NCBI GenBank assembly: GCA_036362985.1
Contig: JAYGXS010000007.1
Coordinates: forward strand, 17,846,877 to 17,910,876
Reading direction: 5' to 3'
Source of the DNA: Ligula intestinalis
Lineage: Eukaryota > Platyhelminthes > Cestoda > Diphyllobothriidea > Diphyllobothriidae
Length of the DNA stretch: 64,000 bases
The translations under genes were made by a program, and so were the position numbers. Positions within the stretch are counted from its first letter, which is position 1. The number at the start of each line of letters is the position of its first letter. This document shows positions 54,283-63,640 of the stretch, piece by piece. Below the pieces are notes generated by a model. It saw nothing but the letters and a program-made list of their open reading frames with translations. It had not been told where the DNA came from and ran no database searches.

Positions 54283-54763
54283 GGTAAGGAACTATCGTGG
54301 GGTCCCCACAGTGCGCGCGAAGCGCGCTCCACTCCAATACGGGCGCCTGGCTTCAGGAGGTAGAATGGGTGGGGCATATTGGGGGAAAAATAAGGACGCA
54401 ATAATCACGTTAATTCAAAAAGTTACGCATGTAAGTTAGGGGGAGTGTTCAGAGACCTTAGGCGAGGTCATTGAGGTACATTTTAATATGAGCACTTACC
54501 CCTGCTGGAACTACGGCGAGGCCATGTATGTTGGGGTGTGTTCACTGACCTATGGCGAGGTCAGTGAAGTTCATTTTTTTTAATAACATCAACTCCAATT
54601 GGATTAACGGCGGGCGAGCAAAACAGTGTAATATAGTGGAAATTTGCCTACTTAAAATGAGTAAGTAAGCGGTTATTCTAGTGGTTAATTTGAAAAGTTA
54701 TTGTACATGTTGGCCTTCCGAGGACTTCTCTACAGTTCAATATCATCATTAATCCTTACTGGA
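54283..54763 (+). mobile_element. Merlin-derived MITE, copy 2
   Basis: Starts GGTAAGGAACTATC, like the Merlin end GGTAGGATTGTG. It is followed by GTGGGGTCCCCAC (54297-54309), GCGCGC-GAA-GCGCGC (54313-54327) and ACTCCAATACGGGC. Near the right it has ACTTAAAATGAGTAAGTAAG and CGGTTATTCTAG, as at the other Merlin end, and closes with CCTTACT. About 480 bp, non-coding. It also has three spaced GGCGAGGTCA/GGCGAGGCCA-type motifs (about 54462, 54519, 54557). Confidence 0.65.
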
Positions 54764-54809
54764 CCAAGGGCGGATGCTCCATAGAGAGAACGTACTATGC
54801 AGCTGAACT

Positions 54810-55640
54810 AATGTTGAGAAGCAGAAGACGACTCGATGGCTGGGACAATATGTTTATTCGCCTGAGGTTTCGAAATCCATCGCGGATTCATCATCAGAGA
54901 CATACTCACAGAACAGTAGCAGAAACAGTTTATGTGTGCATAGGGTCTTGACGTCAAATTTAAACGTACATCAAAAAGCGATAAATGTCTTGAGTGTGCG
55001 CTGATTCGTTGCGTCAGCAATGACCATCTGGCCCTGCAGTGTTGCATAGGATGATGTGGTGGCCTGTCCGTTCCCCGAGCGGCGAGTTGCTTTGGCCAAA
55101 TTCAGTCTCAGCACCGAATATGGGTTGGGCAAATCGTTGCACTCGTTGATGGATTGAGGGCCCGTGAACCATGACTCAAGTAATTCTCAACTCACTCGAT
55201 TTTCACCTCTTGCGAGAATTTCAGCCTCAATAAATTTGAATGTGTGGCCGGGTATCGTCGAATGAACCGCAACCTGAGAATTGCCATCATTTCGCCGCAA
55301 TGCTACCGCGTGTTCGGCAATTCGTGTCTTGAGAAGTCTGCCGTTTTCTTGGACAAAGTCACTTTGCCCGCAACTGCACCAGATACTTTAGACGACTCCA
55401 GATGTTTCTTGCCGTGGCAGGGCCAGATGGTCATTGCTGATGTAACGAATCAGCGCACACTCAGGGCATTTATCGTTTTTTCTGTACGTTTAAATTTAAC
55501 GGCAAAACCCTGTGCACACAAAATGTTTCTACTACTGTTCTGTGAGTATGCCTCTGATGATGAATCTGGAACGGATTTCGAAACGTCAGGCGAATAAACA
55601 TATTGTCCCGAGTCATCTTCCATTTCAAATTACTTCCTGG
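54810..55640 (-). mobile_element. Penelope-like element fragment (PLE-3) with inverted terminal repeats
   Basis: Arms 54810-55036 and about 55418-55640 are reverse complements over about 220 bp at roughly 85% identity. They share CAGGGCCAGATGGTCATTGC, TGTTCTGTGAGTATG and AGGCGAATAAACATATTGTC blocks. Between and partly over them lies a GIY-YIG endonuclease on the minus strand. PLEs typically carry such pLTR repeats. The RT is missing, so this is a heavily deleted copy. Confidence 0.75.
55060..55440 (-). pseudogene. PLE-3 GIY-YIG endonuclease fragment
   Basis: On the minus strand a frame reads CSCGQSDFVQENGRLLKTRI, AEHAVALRRNDGNSQVAVHS, GHTFKFIEAEILARGENRVS and, past one stop, ELLESWFTGPQSINECNDLP. 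This is the cysteine-led GIY-YIG domain of the flatworm PLE group that PLE-2 belongs to. The 'YVGE' catalytic Tyr segment is mutated to DFVQ. With the stop and the missing RT, it is inactive. Confidence 0.75.
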
Positions 55641-55679
55641 GGCTCGCATGTTCGCTTGAATTATGAACTGATGTTCTTC

Positions 55680-56060
55680 ACTTCCACTAAAAGCCTTCCA
55701 GTTAACTGGACAAAGAAAGCCTTACCTTTGCACGCCATCCCAAACTGCGTCTATGAATACCCGTGCATTTGCGGATGCAAGTAAATTGGCTGTACACAAA
55801 GGCAATTGGCAACCAGGGCTGCTGAACATTTACCTTCTTAGCTTTTAAAACAAGAAAACAAAGTGCCACGGTCCTCCATTACAAAACACTTGTTAGACAG
55901 TGGTAACTCTGTTTATATCAATACACCTTTCGGAGTTTTTGTTCGAGCACGAACAAACCGAGCGTTGCGCTAAATGGAAGCAGCCTATATACAGCGGGAG
56001 AAACTTGACCTATATAAGCAGTTAGACCATGTGGTAAACCTCCAACTACCCTGGTAAATG
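55680..56060 (+). pseudogene. PLE-4 C-terminal GIY-YIG fragment
   Basis: The plus frame to 55784 ends AIPNCVYEYPCICGCK-stop. The frame past the stop reads IGCTQRQLATRAAEHLPS, then SSITKHLLDSGNSVYINTPF and RALR. This is the 'YxFxCxCGxxYIGxTxRxLxxRxxEHLPxWL' pattern of the second PLE type (as PLE-1), distinct from PLE-2/3. Three stops interrupt it. The fragment starts right after PLE-3's right arm. Confidence 0.65.
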
Positions 56061-56141
56061 CATGCCACATTTAGCGACCTTTTATTTTTGTTAATTCCCG
56101 TCCCTAATGTTCTTTACTCAAGTTCAAAGGTGACATTACTA

Positions 56142-56548
56142 CAGTAGTCGCCGGCTATTAAGCCCACCTCGGGCCCAGACCAAATTGGGCTTAATAAGCG
56201 GCGGGCGCATTAAGCGGAGAGTCCTAATTCTTGATTAGCAATCGCATGATAAGCACTATACATTACATATGTATTATGTGTAGAGCTTGGTTATGTACAA
56301 GAAAAGAATGCTGTTTGTCTGTATTTTACGTAATAACAAAAAACAAAAAAATATTTGCGACACGTAACCAGTTGCGCACACAGAGAGATGAGAACTTCAC
56401 TCTATCCTGTTGGCAAACTGGGCTTTGTAGCCGGCGGCTGGGCTTATTAGCCGGTGGATTTTGCTGTGTAAAATTCCGTCCCAAGCTGACTTGGGCTTTA
56501 TACACGGCTGGGCTTTTTAGCCGTGGGCTTAATAACTGGCGACTACTG
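56142..56548 (-). mobile_element. Pogo/Tigger MITE
   Basis: CAGTAGTCGCCGGCTATTAAGCCCAC at the left and its inverse ...GGGCTTAATAACTGGCGACTACTG at the right, flanked by TA at 56140-56141 and 56549-56550. The interior matches the element at 2089-2713 in reverse (AGAGCTTGGTTATGTACAAG). 407 bp, non-coding. Confidence 0.85.
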
Positions 56549-56573
56549 TATTAACCATTCGCCACAATAAAAT

Positions 56574-56700
56574 GACCTTGCTATTATTTATTCTGTGAAA
56601 ATTCAAAATACTGTGTTCTCCTATTGTTATCTTATTCATGCAAAGAGAGGAAGCAGTTGACAAGCTCTGCCGAAATTTATTTGTACAAAATCTTAGTATG
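56574..56700. repeat. Inverted-repeat partner of 53985-54110
   Basis: See the entry at 53985. The reverse complement contains CTCTCTTTGCATGAATAAGATAACAATAGGAGAACACAG. Confidence 0.8.
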
Positions 56701-57768
56701 TACTTTGCCACTCATTGGTGCAGTTACAATTTTAGAACGGGGCCTAAACGAATCAACTATATCTAAAAACGCTCCAATATATAGAGAAAATGGAGTACTT
56801 TCGTTCTCAGCGGCATTTATATGACTGATTTTCAGGAAAATAAAAAAACGGTCAAAATTCCGCATTTTTAATTTGCCGTTACCTTGGAAAAGGGTAACTT
56901 ACGCAGATATTCGTCAGCTCCGTGTATATTTAAGTGCATTTTAAAGATGTAACTTATGATATGTGCTGCCATTTACGAAAGACGGCTAATCATTCATAAA
57001 CCGGCGCCAACGAATGTACCAACGCTTTCAAACAAAAACAAATTAATTTAAACTAATTGAAAACATATTAACATTACGTTGTTTAGCAATAAAAACGTTT
57101 TTAGAAAAAAGGAAAATTCCGAAAACGTCAAAAAGCATTGTAACAGCGAAAACGGAAGTTTTACATGTACAGGAAACCTGTTGATGCAAAAATTGGTAAA
57201 TCTAATTAGCGAAAATAGAACGCTTGGTTGCACGTTGCTTCACCTGATTTACGTGGATAAAAACAACAAGTGCGACAAGTTCTGTTTGGTAAAACACGCG
57301 CGCTTTCTTTGCTCATGTGAAAAAGCACCGTTAAATGCATAAACCTAGTCTACTATAGCTGTTGGCATAGGAACCCACCTGAGTACAACATAAAGCAGAC
57401 TTCCGCTCAAATTTGTAAACATTTTGATCGATAACGTAGTCTGTATGCAGAAAAGGCCATTTTCTGTTAATGGCTAGAGGAATAAATAAAATGTGCAGTA
57501 TCGTAGCTGCCCACAAGTGATCTTCTCAAATTCCGTCATGATATAGGTCATATACGGTACATATTCTTCTGGCAACAGACTACTGAACTGCGGATGTTTC
57601 CTCCATCGACAGCCAGTCCCCTTTAACAGCCAAAAAATTTGCGCGTTAGACGGGAATCACTCTACTCGACAATGACTTTGCAGAAGCAGCGTAGGGTCAC
57701 GGTAATGCCAGACGCACCGACTGAAGAACAATTGCTTTTTTCAATACAAAAATATCGCCCTGACTTAC
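56701..57768. other. Probably last intron and 3' part of the DESI2-like gene; no exon recognised
   Basis: The donor at 57768 implies a further exon below it on the minus strand. The C-terminal tail of this family is poorly conserved and I could not identify it. Confidence 0.4.
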
Positions 57769-57879
57769 GCTATGGGGAGTCAGCCACTCCTTGGGGATGG
57801 ATCGTTCAATAAAGGGCAGTTTGGTGCTGACCACGGCCAGTCTGTTGATCCACTTTGGCAGTGACGAGCCGCAGAGAAT
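57769..57879 (-). CDS. DESI2: DESI2-like PPPDE peptidase, exon C
   Basis: A 111-base phase-0 exon of 37 codons starts after acceptor TTTTTCCCATTCAG (AG at 57881-57880) and ends at donor GTAAGT (57768). It encodes ILCGSSLPKWINRLAVVSTK and LPFIERSIPKEWLTPHS. This is the conserved 'LCGxxxPxWINRLA...P..xxxxPKEWLTP' block that follows the catalytic region in DESI2/PPPDE1 proteins. The family are thiol isopeptidases that remove SUMO or ubiquitin. The intron before it is only 86 bp (57880-57965). A downstream C-terminal exon is expected but not located. Confidence 0.85.
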
Positions 57880-57965
57880 CTGAATGGGAAAAAAGGGTGG
57901 TGGTAAGTGAGGAGATCCCAGAAACCGCCCGCTTTCGGTAGACAAAAAACAACCCCCACACTGAC

Positions 57966-58107
57966 CTCAATAAAGGCGTGTGAGAAGTGGTTGCAGTTTT
58001 TTCGCAACAGATGGTACCGATCTCCACAGAACTCCTCCTCCATGTTATTCAATATCATGCAAACGTCTTCGTAGGTGAAATCCGTCTGACCAACGTCAAT
58101 AGAGGTC
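57966..58107 (-). CDS. DESI2: DESI2-like PPPDE peptidase, exon B with catalytic Cys
   Basis: This exon of 142 bases begins after acceptor CTTTTCGCTAG (AG at 58109-58108), completes an Arg codon from the preceding exon, and ends in GAG|GTCAGT. It encodes TSIDVGQTDFTYEDVCMILN, NMEEEFCGDRYHLLRKNCNH and FSHAFIE. The KNCNHF segment holds the nucleophilic Cys of the PPPDE fold, and the 'GxTDFxxEDV' segment is the usual preceding helix. The partner catalytic His lies in an N-terminal exon that is not in this window. No stop or frameshift is seen in the three exons, so the gene looks intact here. Confidence 0.9.
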
Positions 58108-58259
58108 CTAGCGAAAAGATGCAAAAGTGTGTTCAATAACAGCCGTTAAGGTAGAACAATTCAAACATCACTAGCAATGACATCCATTATGTTCTCCAGG
58201 CGGAGGCATTGCGCGGCATTTCCCACGTACCCGGCTCTGATGACATGACGACTGGAGGT

Positions 58260-59130
58260 GAGTTCGAGCGTGGTGGCTGATGAAAATAAACTGTCCATTA
58301 CGCGTGCCACTCACAATCTGAACCCACAAAATGTATACACAATGGCGACTCGGATCTCATACCAGTGCAAGCGCTATATAACTCTGCAGTCTGACGGGGT
58401 CCGTCCTGAGAGGGGGACCGCGACTCAGTCGACATCTAACAACCTTCCAAGTCACGGCTCTGAGCGCATCATTATGGGTGCCAGCGCTACTACAATGAGG
58501 AGGGATTGACCAGTGTCGACAGCTTCCCCCTCCCCTCCCTAGTAAACGCGGGCTCGTGCAAACACAGTACAGCCCCATTAGAGCGCATCATGAGGCCATT
58601 TGACTTCCTGAAAAGCCAATGTAACAAACATGTGTTTTCATCAATTCACCATTGGGCCTATACAAATGCATAAATGTCTTACGGTTAAAACCCATAGTTC
58701 TCCCACTGCCTGCATGACGACGTCGAGATGTTGAGGGCAATGGGACTGGGGAAAGCGGGAAGTAGAGAAGGCTGTGAGCAATATTTACGAGCCGAGTACA
58801 GGAAGCGGACAACTGTAAAGAGGGGAGGAACGAGGTGCGAGCATGGGTACCTGACTGGCATTTTGCAGATAAGTTGGATCGAAACTCACTGCACACGTTT
58901 ATCAAGTTGCGCAGAGCCCTGGCGAGCCCGCGTCGACTGTCAGCTCAAAGCGGAGAAGGAGAGGAAAAATGAAGCTGCTCACCGATACTTCCTAAGCGAA
59001 AGGTGCTTATCAAATATAGCCGAACAAAAACACCTTGGGACCGCCATTCTATCATCTCCAAATCCCCCCTCAAATTGCATAAGTATGGCTAAAAAAGGCA
59101 ACAGGGGTTTCGTTCGCCATCAAAAGGACT
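58260..59130. other. DESI2 intron sequence, no element recognised
   Basis: A 139-residue plus-strand frame (58728-59147) has no domain and no repeat partner. I regard it as chance. Confidence 0.45.
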
Positions 59131-59640
59131 TGTATACATACAGATAGGGAGCTATTTGGTAAAGTATACGGAATTTGTATACGTTCTTAACTAAAAGAGG
59201 GAAGCTAGGCGTAGGGACCCTGACTAAAACGAATTTAAGGTGTTGGGAAGGGTTAAAAGCAGGGTAACGAAAATCGTGAACGACCTAAGTACTTTATCTT
59301 ACGATTTCAGACTGGATGCGTTGAATTTACTTTCTCATAAGTACAGGCAAATCTTAGGAGATTTCAACAGACCTACTGGATTGTGAGGAACCGGGACTGT
59401 GCCTGCACTTTGACGAGTCCTGGCCACAACATTTAACTGCGCGGGAATTCCTTCAAACTCCGAGGAAATTTATTCAATGCGGATGCTCGTCATCACTCTT
59501 TTTTACGGCGAATTGCCGGTGCCTAGAAGGGTCTTGACGAGAACGTTATAAGGGTAATCACGACGGATGTATTTAAACATACACCTGATGTATATTTACG
59601 CGAAACGTGCAGTCTATGCGGAGACTTAAAGTAAGCTGCA
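59130..59640 (+). pseudogene. CR1-like LINE 3' fragment inside the DESI2 intron
   Basis: Plus-strand frames read VTKIVNDLSTLSYDFRLDAL, NLLSHKYRQILGDFNR and, near 59430-59540, LRGNSFKLRGNLFNADARHH. This is the C-terminal domain pattern of CR1-type LINEs ('ATKMVxxLxxLxYxxRLxxLxLxxLxYRRLRGD'). It is antisense to the DESI2 gene. Several stops; 5' part absent. Confidence 0.65.
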
Positions 59641-59937
59641 AAATAAAGACACTTTTCTGATACCTACAGATAATGCTATTATCTATTAATTGATATATTT
59701 TATCCCCGCTCCTCCAGAATGACCGTTACAAAAATAATCTCTCAATGACAATAAGTTATTCCAATCTTATAGTAACATGTCTATTTTAACTTGAATACTA
59801 TTTGACTTTTAAATAGGGTTTCAAAGGCAATACTTATTACCATATACCATACTGAACCATATATCTAGTTAAAACAAATATGATTTTTGGCGTAGAAAAC
59901 AGTTACAATTTCAAAAATAAAACGAAACCTCACGAAC

Positions 59938-60031
59938 CTGTAGATATAGTTGGGGCCGAGAGCGTTGGTGTCCTTTGGAGACATCTCGAAGATGCCCGAG
60001 CCACCAAACTGATGACCGCCGTAACAGTACT
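59938..60031 (-). CDS. DESI2: DESI2-like PPPDE peptidase, exon A
   Basis: 94 bases after acceptor TTTTTTACTTTAG (AG at 60033-60032), ending TAC-AG|GTTCGT. It encodes YCYGGHQFGGSGIFEMSPKD and TNALGPNYIYR, the 'YGGHxxxxSGIFExSP' block of DESI2 proteins. The split Arg codon (AG + G) joins exactly to exon B across a 1.83-kb intron (58108-59937) containing a LINE fragment. Upstream exons with the start and the catalytic His should lie beyond 60032; I did not find them, and a PLE occupies much of that stretch. Confidence 0.85.
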
Positions 60032-61447
60032 CTAAAGTAAAAAAGTCAGAGTTAGATTTGAATTCAAAAGGGTGTGGCGCTTAATTTGGTTACTGACCCA
60101 ACACGCCCCTCCCCCCCCCCCAAGGTTTGGAGAAGATCCGTTTATAGTGCTAGCGGCAAGTTGAGATTTAAAAAAAAACAGCAACAGCTGGCACACCAAA
60201 ACCTTGTAAATCAGCATACTAAGCCTTGCGAATGCATCTGAAGAATACCAATTAAGAGAAGGTCTGAAAAAAGACCTATGTAGTGGAAAAAGAGGTAGGG
60301 AGGGGGGGGGGGGGAGAGGTGGAATTACAATGCAAAAAGGCCTATTCCAGCTCCATTCCCGTTATTGCGCGTAAAGCTTTCTCTACGCATGTAAACCTCC
60401 CGACAAGTGCTAGTCCTTGCTCCGACTGCTAGACTAGAAAGTTGTAATGACCTCATAAGGAAGTTGCAACGTTGGCTACTAGTCAGCAGGTGGGTATCCT
60501 TGAAAATCTCCAGGCCACAAGCCGATGTAATGGAAGAAGAGATAAACATTTGCCTTGTATAAGGAAGTACGAAAGTGCGCTAAAAATAGACCTTTTATTC
60601 CCCGTTTGAAATGTCGTTCAAGCAGGAGGAAGCAAGCACGTGCGCAAACCAAGAGACAGGCAGGATAAATCCTTCAATGAAGTTTGGTTGGACTAACTAT
60701 AGTAGCTTCCCTATCTGGTGAAATGTCCATCGAGATTCTGAAATGCGTTTTCGATAAGAACGAACTACTTAGAAGGAGTTTTAACATTGATTATCGTGCA
60801 AACTAATCTCAATAAATTTCCACCACGCCAGGACGCCGGCATTGAAACAAGCCTGCCTTTGATTGGCTCCATAAATCATATCCTGCAAAAAATGTCTACT
60901 AAAGTAGCATGAATTCTTCTGGTTCATTTTTACTGTCCTCATAAATTAAAATACAGTTTAGAGAAATTGTGAAGAAATTACTCCTTCTTGTTTTTGTTCG
61001 GTAAGAAACTGCGCTTTTTATGATTTATTCTTGAGGAGTGTATACCTTCCGATTGTAACAAAGTTTAATTATGAGTTTTTTAAGGGCGGTAAATTTTCAT
61101 TCCTAGTACATCGTATTTGTTAGCTTATTAATGTTGTCTATAGTGTACAACCTGATTCACATCCACAGCAAAATTTAATGAGATCTAGGTAACTTCAGCT
61201 TCGAAGCGTAGAAAAGGTGAGGTTTATAGTAGACGGAATCCATAAAGCATGGATTTTGGAAAACTCGACTTCACGTGAACCGGTCAGTAGGGTTCAAAAA
61301 CGAAAGAACATTTAGGGCATGTTTCCTATAAAATATATTTGAAGTTCTAATGGCATCGAAACTGGATGACAACACTGTATACCACCTAGGTAGCCATTTT
61401 TAAAGAGGTGGCCAGAAGGAAAGTCGTATAGAAACCGGCATCCTGAA
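60032..61447. other. DESI2 upstream intron (inferred); low-complexity tracts only
   Basis: A poly-C run near 60109-60120 and a poly-G run near 60302-60314 are the only clear features. No DESI2 N-terminal exon was found. Confidence 0.45.
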
Positions 61448-61816
61448 GTGAAGAAGATGCGACCACTAGAACAAGAGTTTGATTTTCCTGACGTTTCGGA
61501 TTCCATCGGGAATCCTAAGTCATAGGTAATGGTACGATAATCGGAGCCATGGGCAGATAAGGATTAAACATGCACAGATTGCACGGTATTTATAGTTCGT
61601 AGCAGTCATCCGCGTGCGTACTATAACTATACGTCCGTCTCTCGTAGTCACCGCTTGGGATCTTAATTGGTGTGGTAATGGCTTGACATTTCGTGTTCGA
61701 ATGAGTAATGGCCGTGACTTCCTTGTCCGTGTTGGATGCGAATTTGGTAATTGCGAGACAATTATGCTCGTTGTCGTCTGAGTTTTTGTTGCGTCCGTCC
61801 TTTCCCACGTGACTAA
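61448..61816 (+). repeat. PLE-2 left inverted terminal repeat
   Basis: Reverse complement of 63272-63640 with scattered substitutions. Confidence 0.85.
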
Positions 61817-63240
61817 CATGGGGCGGTCCACTGTCCTAGTGGACAGAACAGACTACATTCACAAAGCTCAAACTCTTTTAGACGATCGCCAGTCCTACAT
61901 CGCACGCAAATCCAACCCCATAAAAACGCTGACATGCGAGATCGAAACAATGCTGTCGGCAATGGAGAACTCACGTGTAATATCGCTAATCGACCGACGC
62001 ATGGTGAAAGCACAAGTAACAGCCCTGGCCCGCTTCTATGGTCTCCCAAGGTGCACAAAGAGTGTGCAACCCTCTGGCCAATCGTATCTCTAAAAGGAAC
62101 TCCAACCTACGGACTGGTAAAGTGGCTGTTCCGACGGCTAAATTCTTGACCACTCATTCAGATAAAATAGTCAGGTCGTCAACACAATTCTTGGAGAAAC
62201 TTAAAGGAGTAAGCCTCCTGCCAAACGATACCGTGATATCCTTTGATGTCACGTCCATTTTTACTTTTTTCCACAGGACCTGGCAGTTCAGACTATCAAA
62301 ATACCCCTAAGAGAGAAATGCGATGAAACGGTGAAGAGCCTCGGGCACGTTCAAATCCTTCAGCTCCTACAGTTCCGCCTCTAGACGTACTTTACCTTCA
62401 ACGGAACTACCTACGAGCAGGTGAAGGGCACGCCCATGGGTTCGCCAATTTCCGGACTCATGGTCAAAGCGGTCTTGCAACGGTTAGAGTCACTGGTTTT
62501 TCGCCGCCACAGACCAAAACTCCGGGCTCGGTATGTGGACGACACCGTCGTATTTGAGCGGGATAAAGTGCTGACATCCAAGGCTCATCTAAACGCCGTC
62601 TTCCCGGACATTTAATTTACGATGGAGGGAGAAAACAACCAGTTAACCTTCTTGGATGTCCTCGTTTGCCGCAAAGACAATGGAGGCCTAGAAACTTAGT
62701 GTTTAGGAAAGCTACCAAAACTACGTAAGTCCTGAACTTCAACAGCAACCACCCGACAAGTCACAAACGCAGCTGCGTAAGAGCGCTTTACCGGTGCGTT
62801 GAGACGCATTGCAGCGAATTGGAAGACACAGTTTCTGAATTACAATATCTTCGAAGAGTACTGAGAGCGGATGGTTACCCGCGCAATTTTTTCAACCAAT
62901 AGATACAGAGACGAGAGAAGAAACAACATCCAACTGGCCCAAAAGTTTGGCGAGTTCTTCTGTACGTGAAAAATGCATGGGAAGTGGTCAGCCGTCTGCT
63001 CACCCCACTCGGAGTTGGAGTTGCCACAGGCCAGGAGCAACCATTAGGCACCGGGTCATGAGACCGAAAGACCCACTGCCACGCAGAAAACAGCTGGAGT
63101 CATTTAACGGATCTGGTGCAGTTGTGGACAGTGCAACTACGTCGCAAGAGATGACAACCGCGTGAGCCGAGAGCTGCTCGAGTCATGGTACTCACACCCC
63201 CATTCAATCAGCAAGCGCAACGATTTGGCGGTTCCCTATT
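61809..63240 (+). pseudogene. PLE-2 reverse transcriptase, endonuclease core deleted
   Basis: The plus-strand frames give, in order, RTDYIHKAQTLLDDRQSYIA, ALARFYGLP with KVHKE (61809-62093 and the next frame), SLKGTPTYGLVKWLFRRLNS, THSDKIVRSSTQFLEKL, GVSLLPNDTVISFDVTSIFT (motif A), VKGTPMGSPISGLMVKAVLQ and ARYVDDTVVF (catalytic YVDD intact, about 62540), then LTFLDVLVCRKDNGGLET. At about 63108-63170 CSCGQCNYV joins directly to RDDNRVSRELLESWYS. Compared with PLE-3, about 55 residues of the GIY-YIG core are missing at this point. At least five frame breaks make it non-functional. Confidence 0.85.
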
Positions 63241-63271
63241 ATATACTGAGAAATTACCTGAGCATAAGAAT

Positions 63272-63640
63272 CAGTCACGTGCGGAGGGCCGGACGCAGCA
63301 ACAACTCAGACGACAACGAGCATAATTGTCTCGCAATTACCAAGCCCGCATCCAACACGGACAAGGAAATCACGGCCATTACTCATTCGAACACGAAATG
63401 TCAAGCCATTACCACATCAATTAAGATCCCAAGCGGTGACTACGGGAGACGGACGGATACTTATAGTACGCACGCGGATGACTGCTACGAACTATAAATA
63501 CAATGCAATCTGTGCATTTTTCATCTTTATCTGCCCATGGCTCCGATTATCGTACCATTACCTATGACTAAGGATTCCCGATGGAATCCGAAACATCAGG
63601 AAAATAAAACTCTTGTTCTAGTGGTTGCATCTTATTCTTC
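63272..63640 (-). repeat. PLE-2 right inverted terminal repeat
   Basis: Reverse complement of 61448-61816. The open frame here (63162-63497) is partly the PLE C-terminus and partly repeat. Confidence 0.85.

Larger units (their letters stand above)
61448..63640 (+). mobile_element. Penelope-like element (PLE-2) with inverted terminal repeats
   Basis: Arms at 61448-61816 and about 63272-63640 are reverse complements over about 360 bp. Both contain ATCGTACCATTACCTATGAC or its inverse, AGGATTCCCGATGGAATCCG, and AACTCTTGTTCTAGTGGT. Between them is a PLE RT on the plus strand with a remnant of the GIY-YIG end. The unit is about 2.2 kb. Inverted pLTR-type repeats are a documented arrangement for PLEs. 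Confidence 0.85.

Noticed and set aside
58728..59147. 139-residue plus-strand frame in the DESI2 intron
   Set aside because: No domain, no splice context and no repeat copy. It ends at a LINE fragment.
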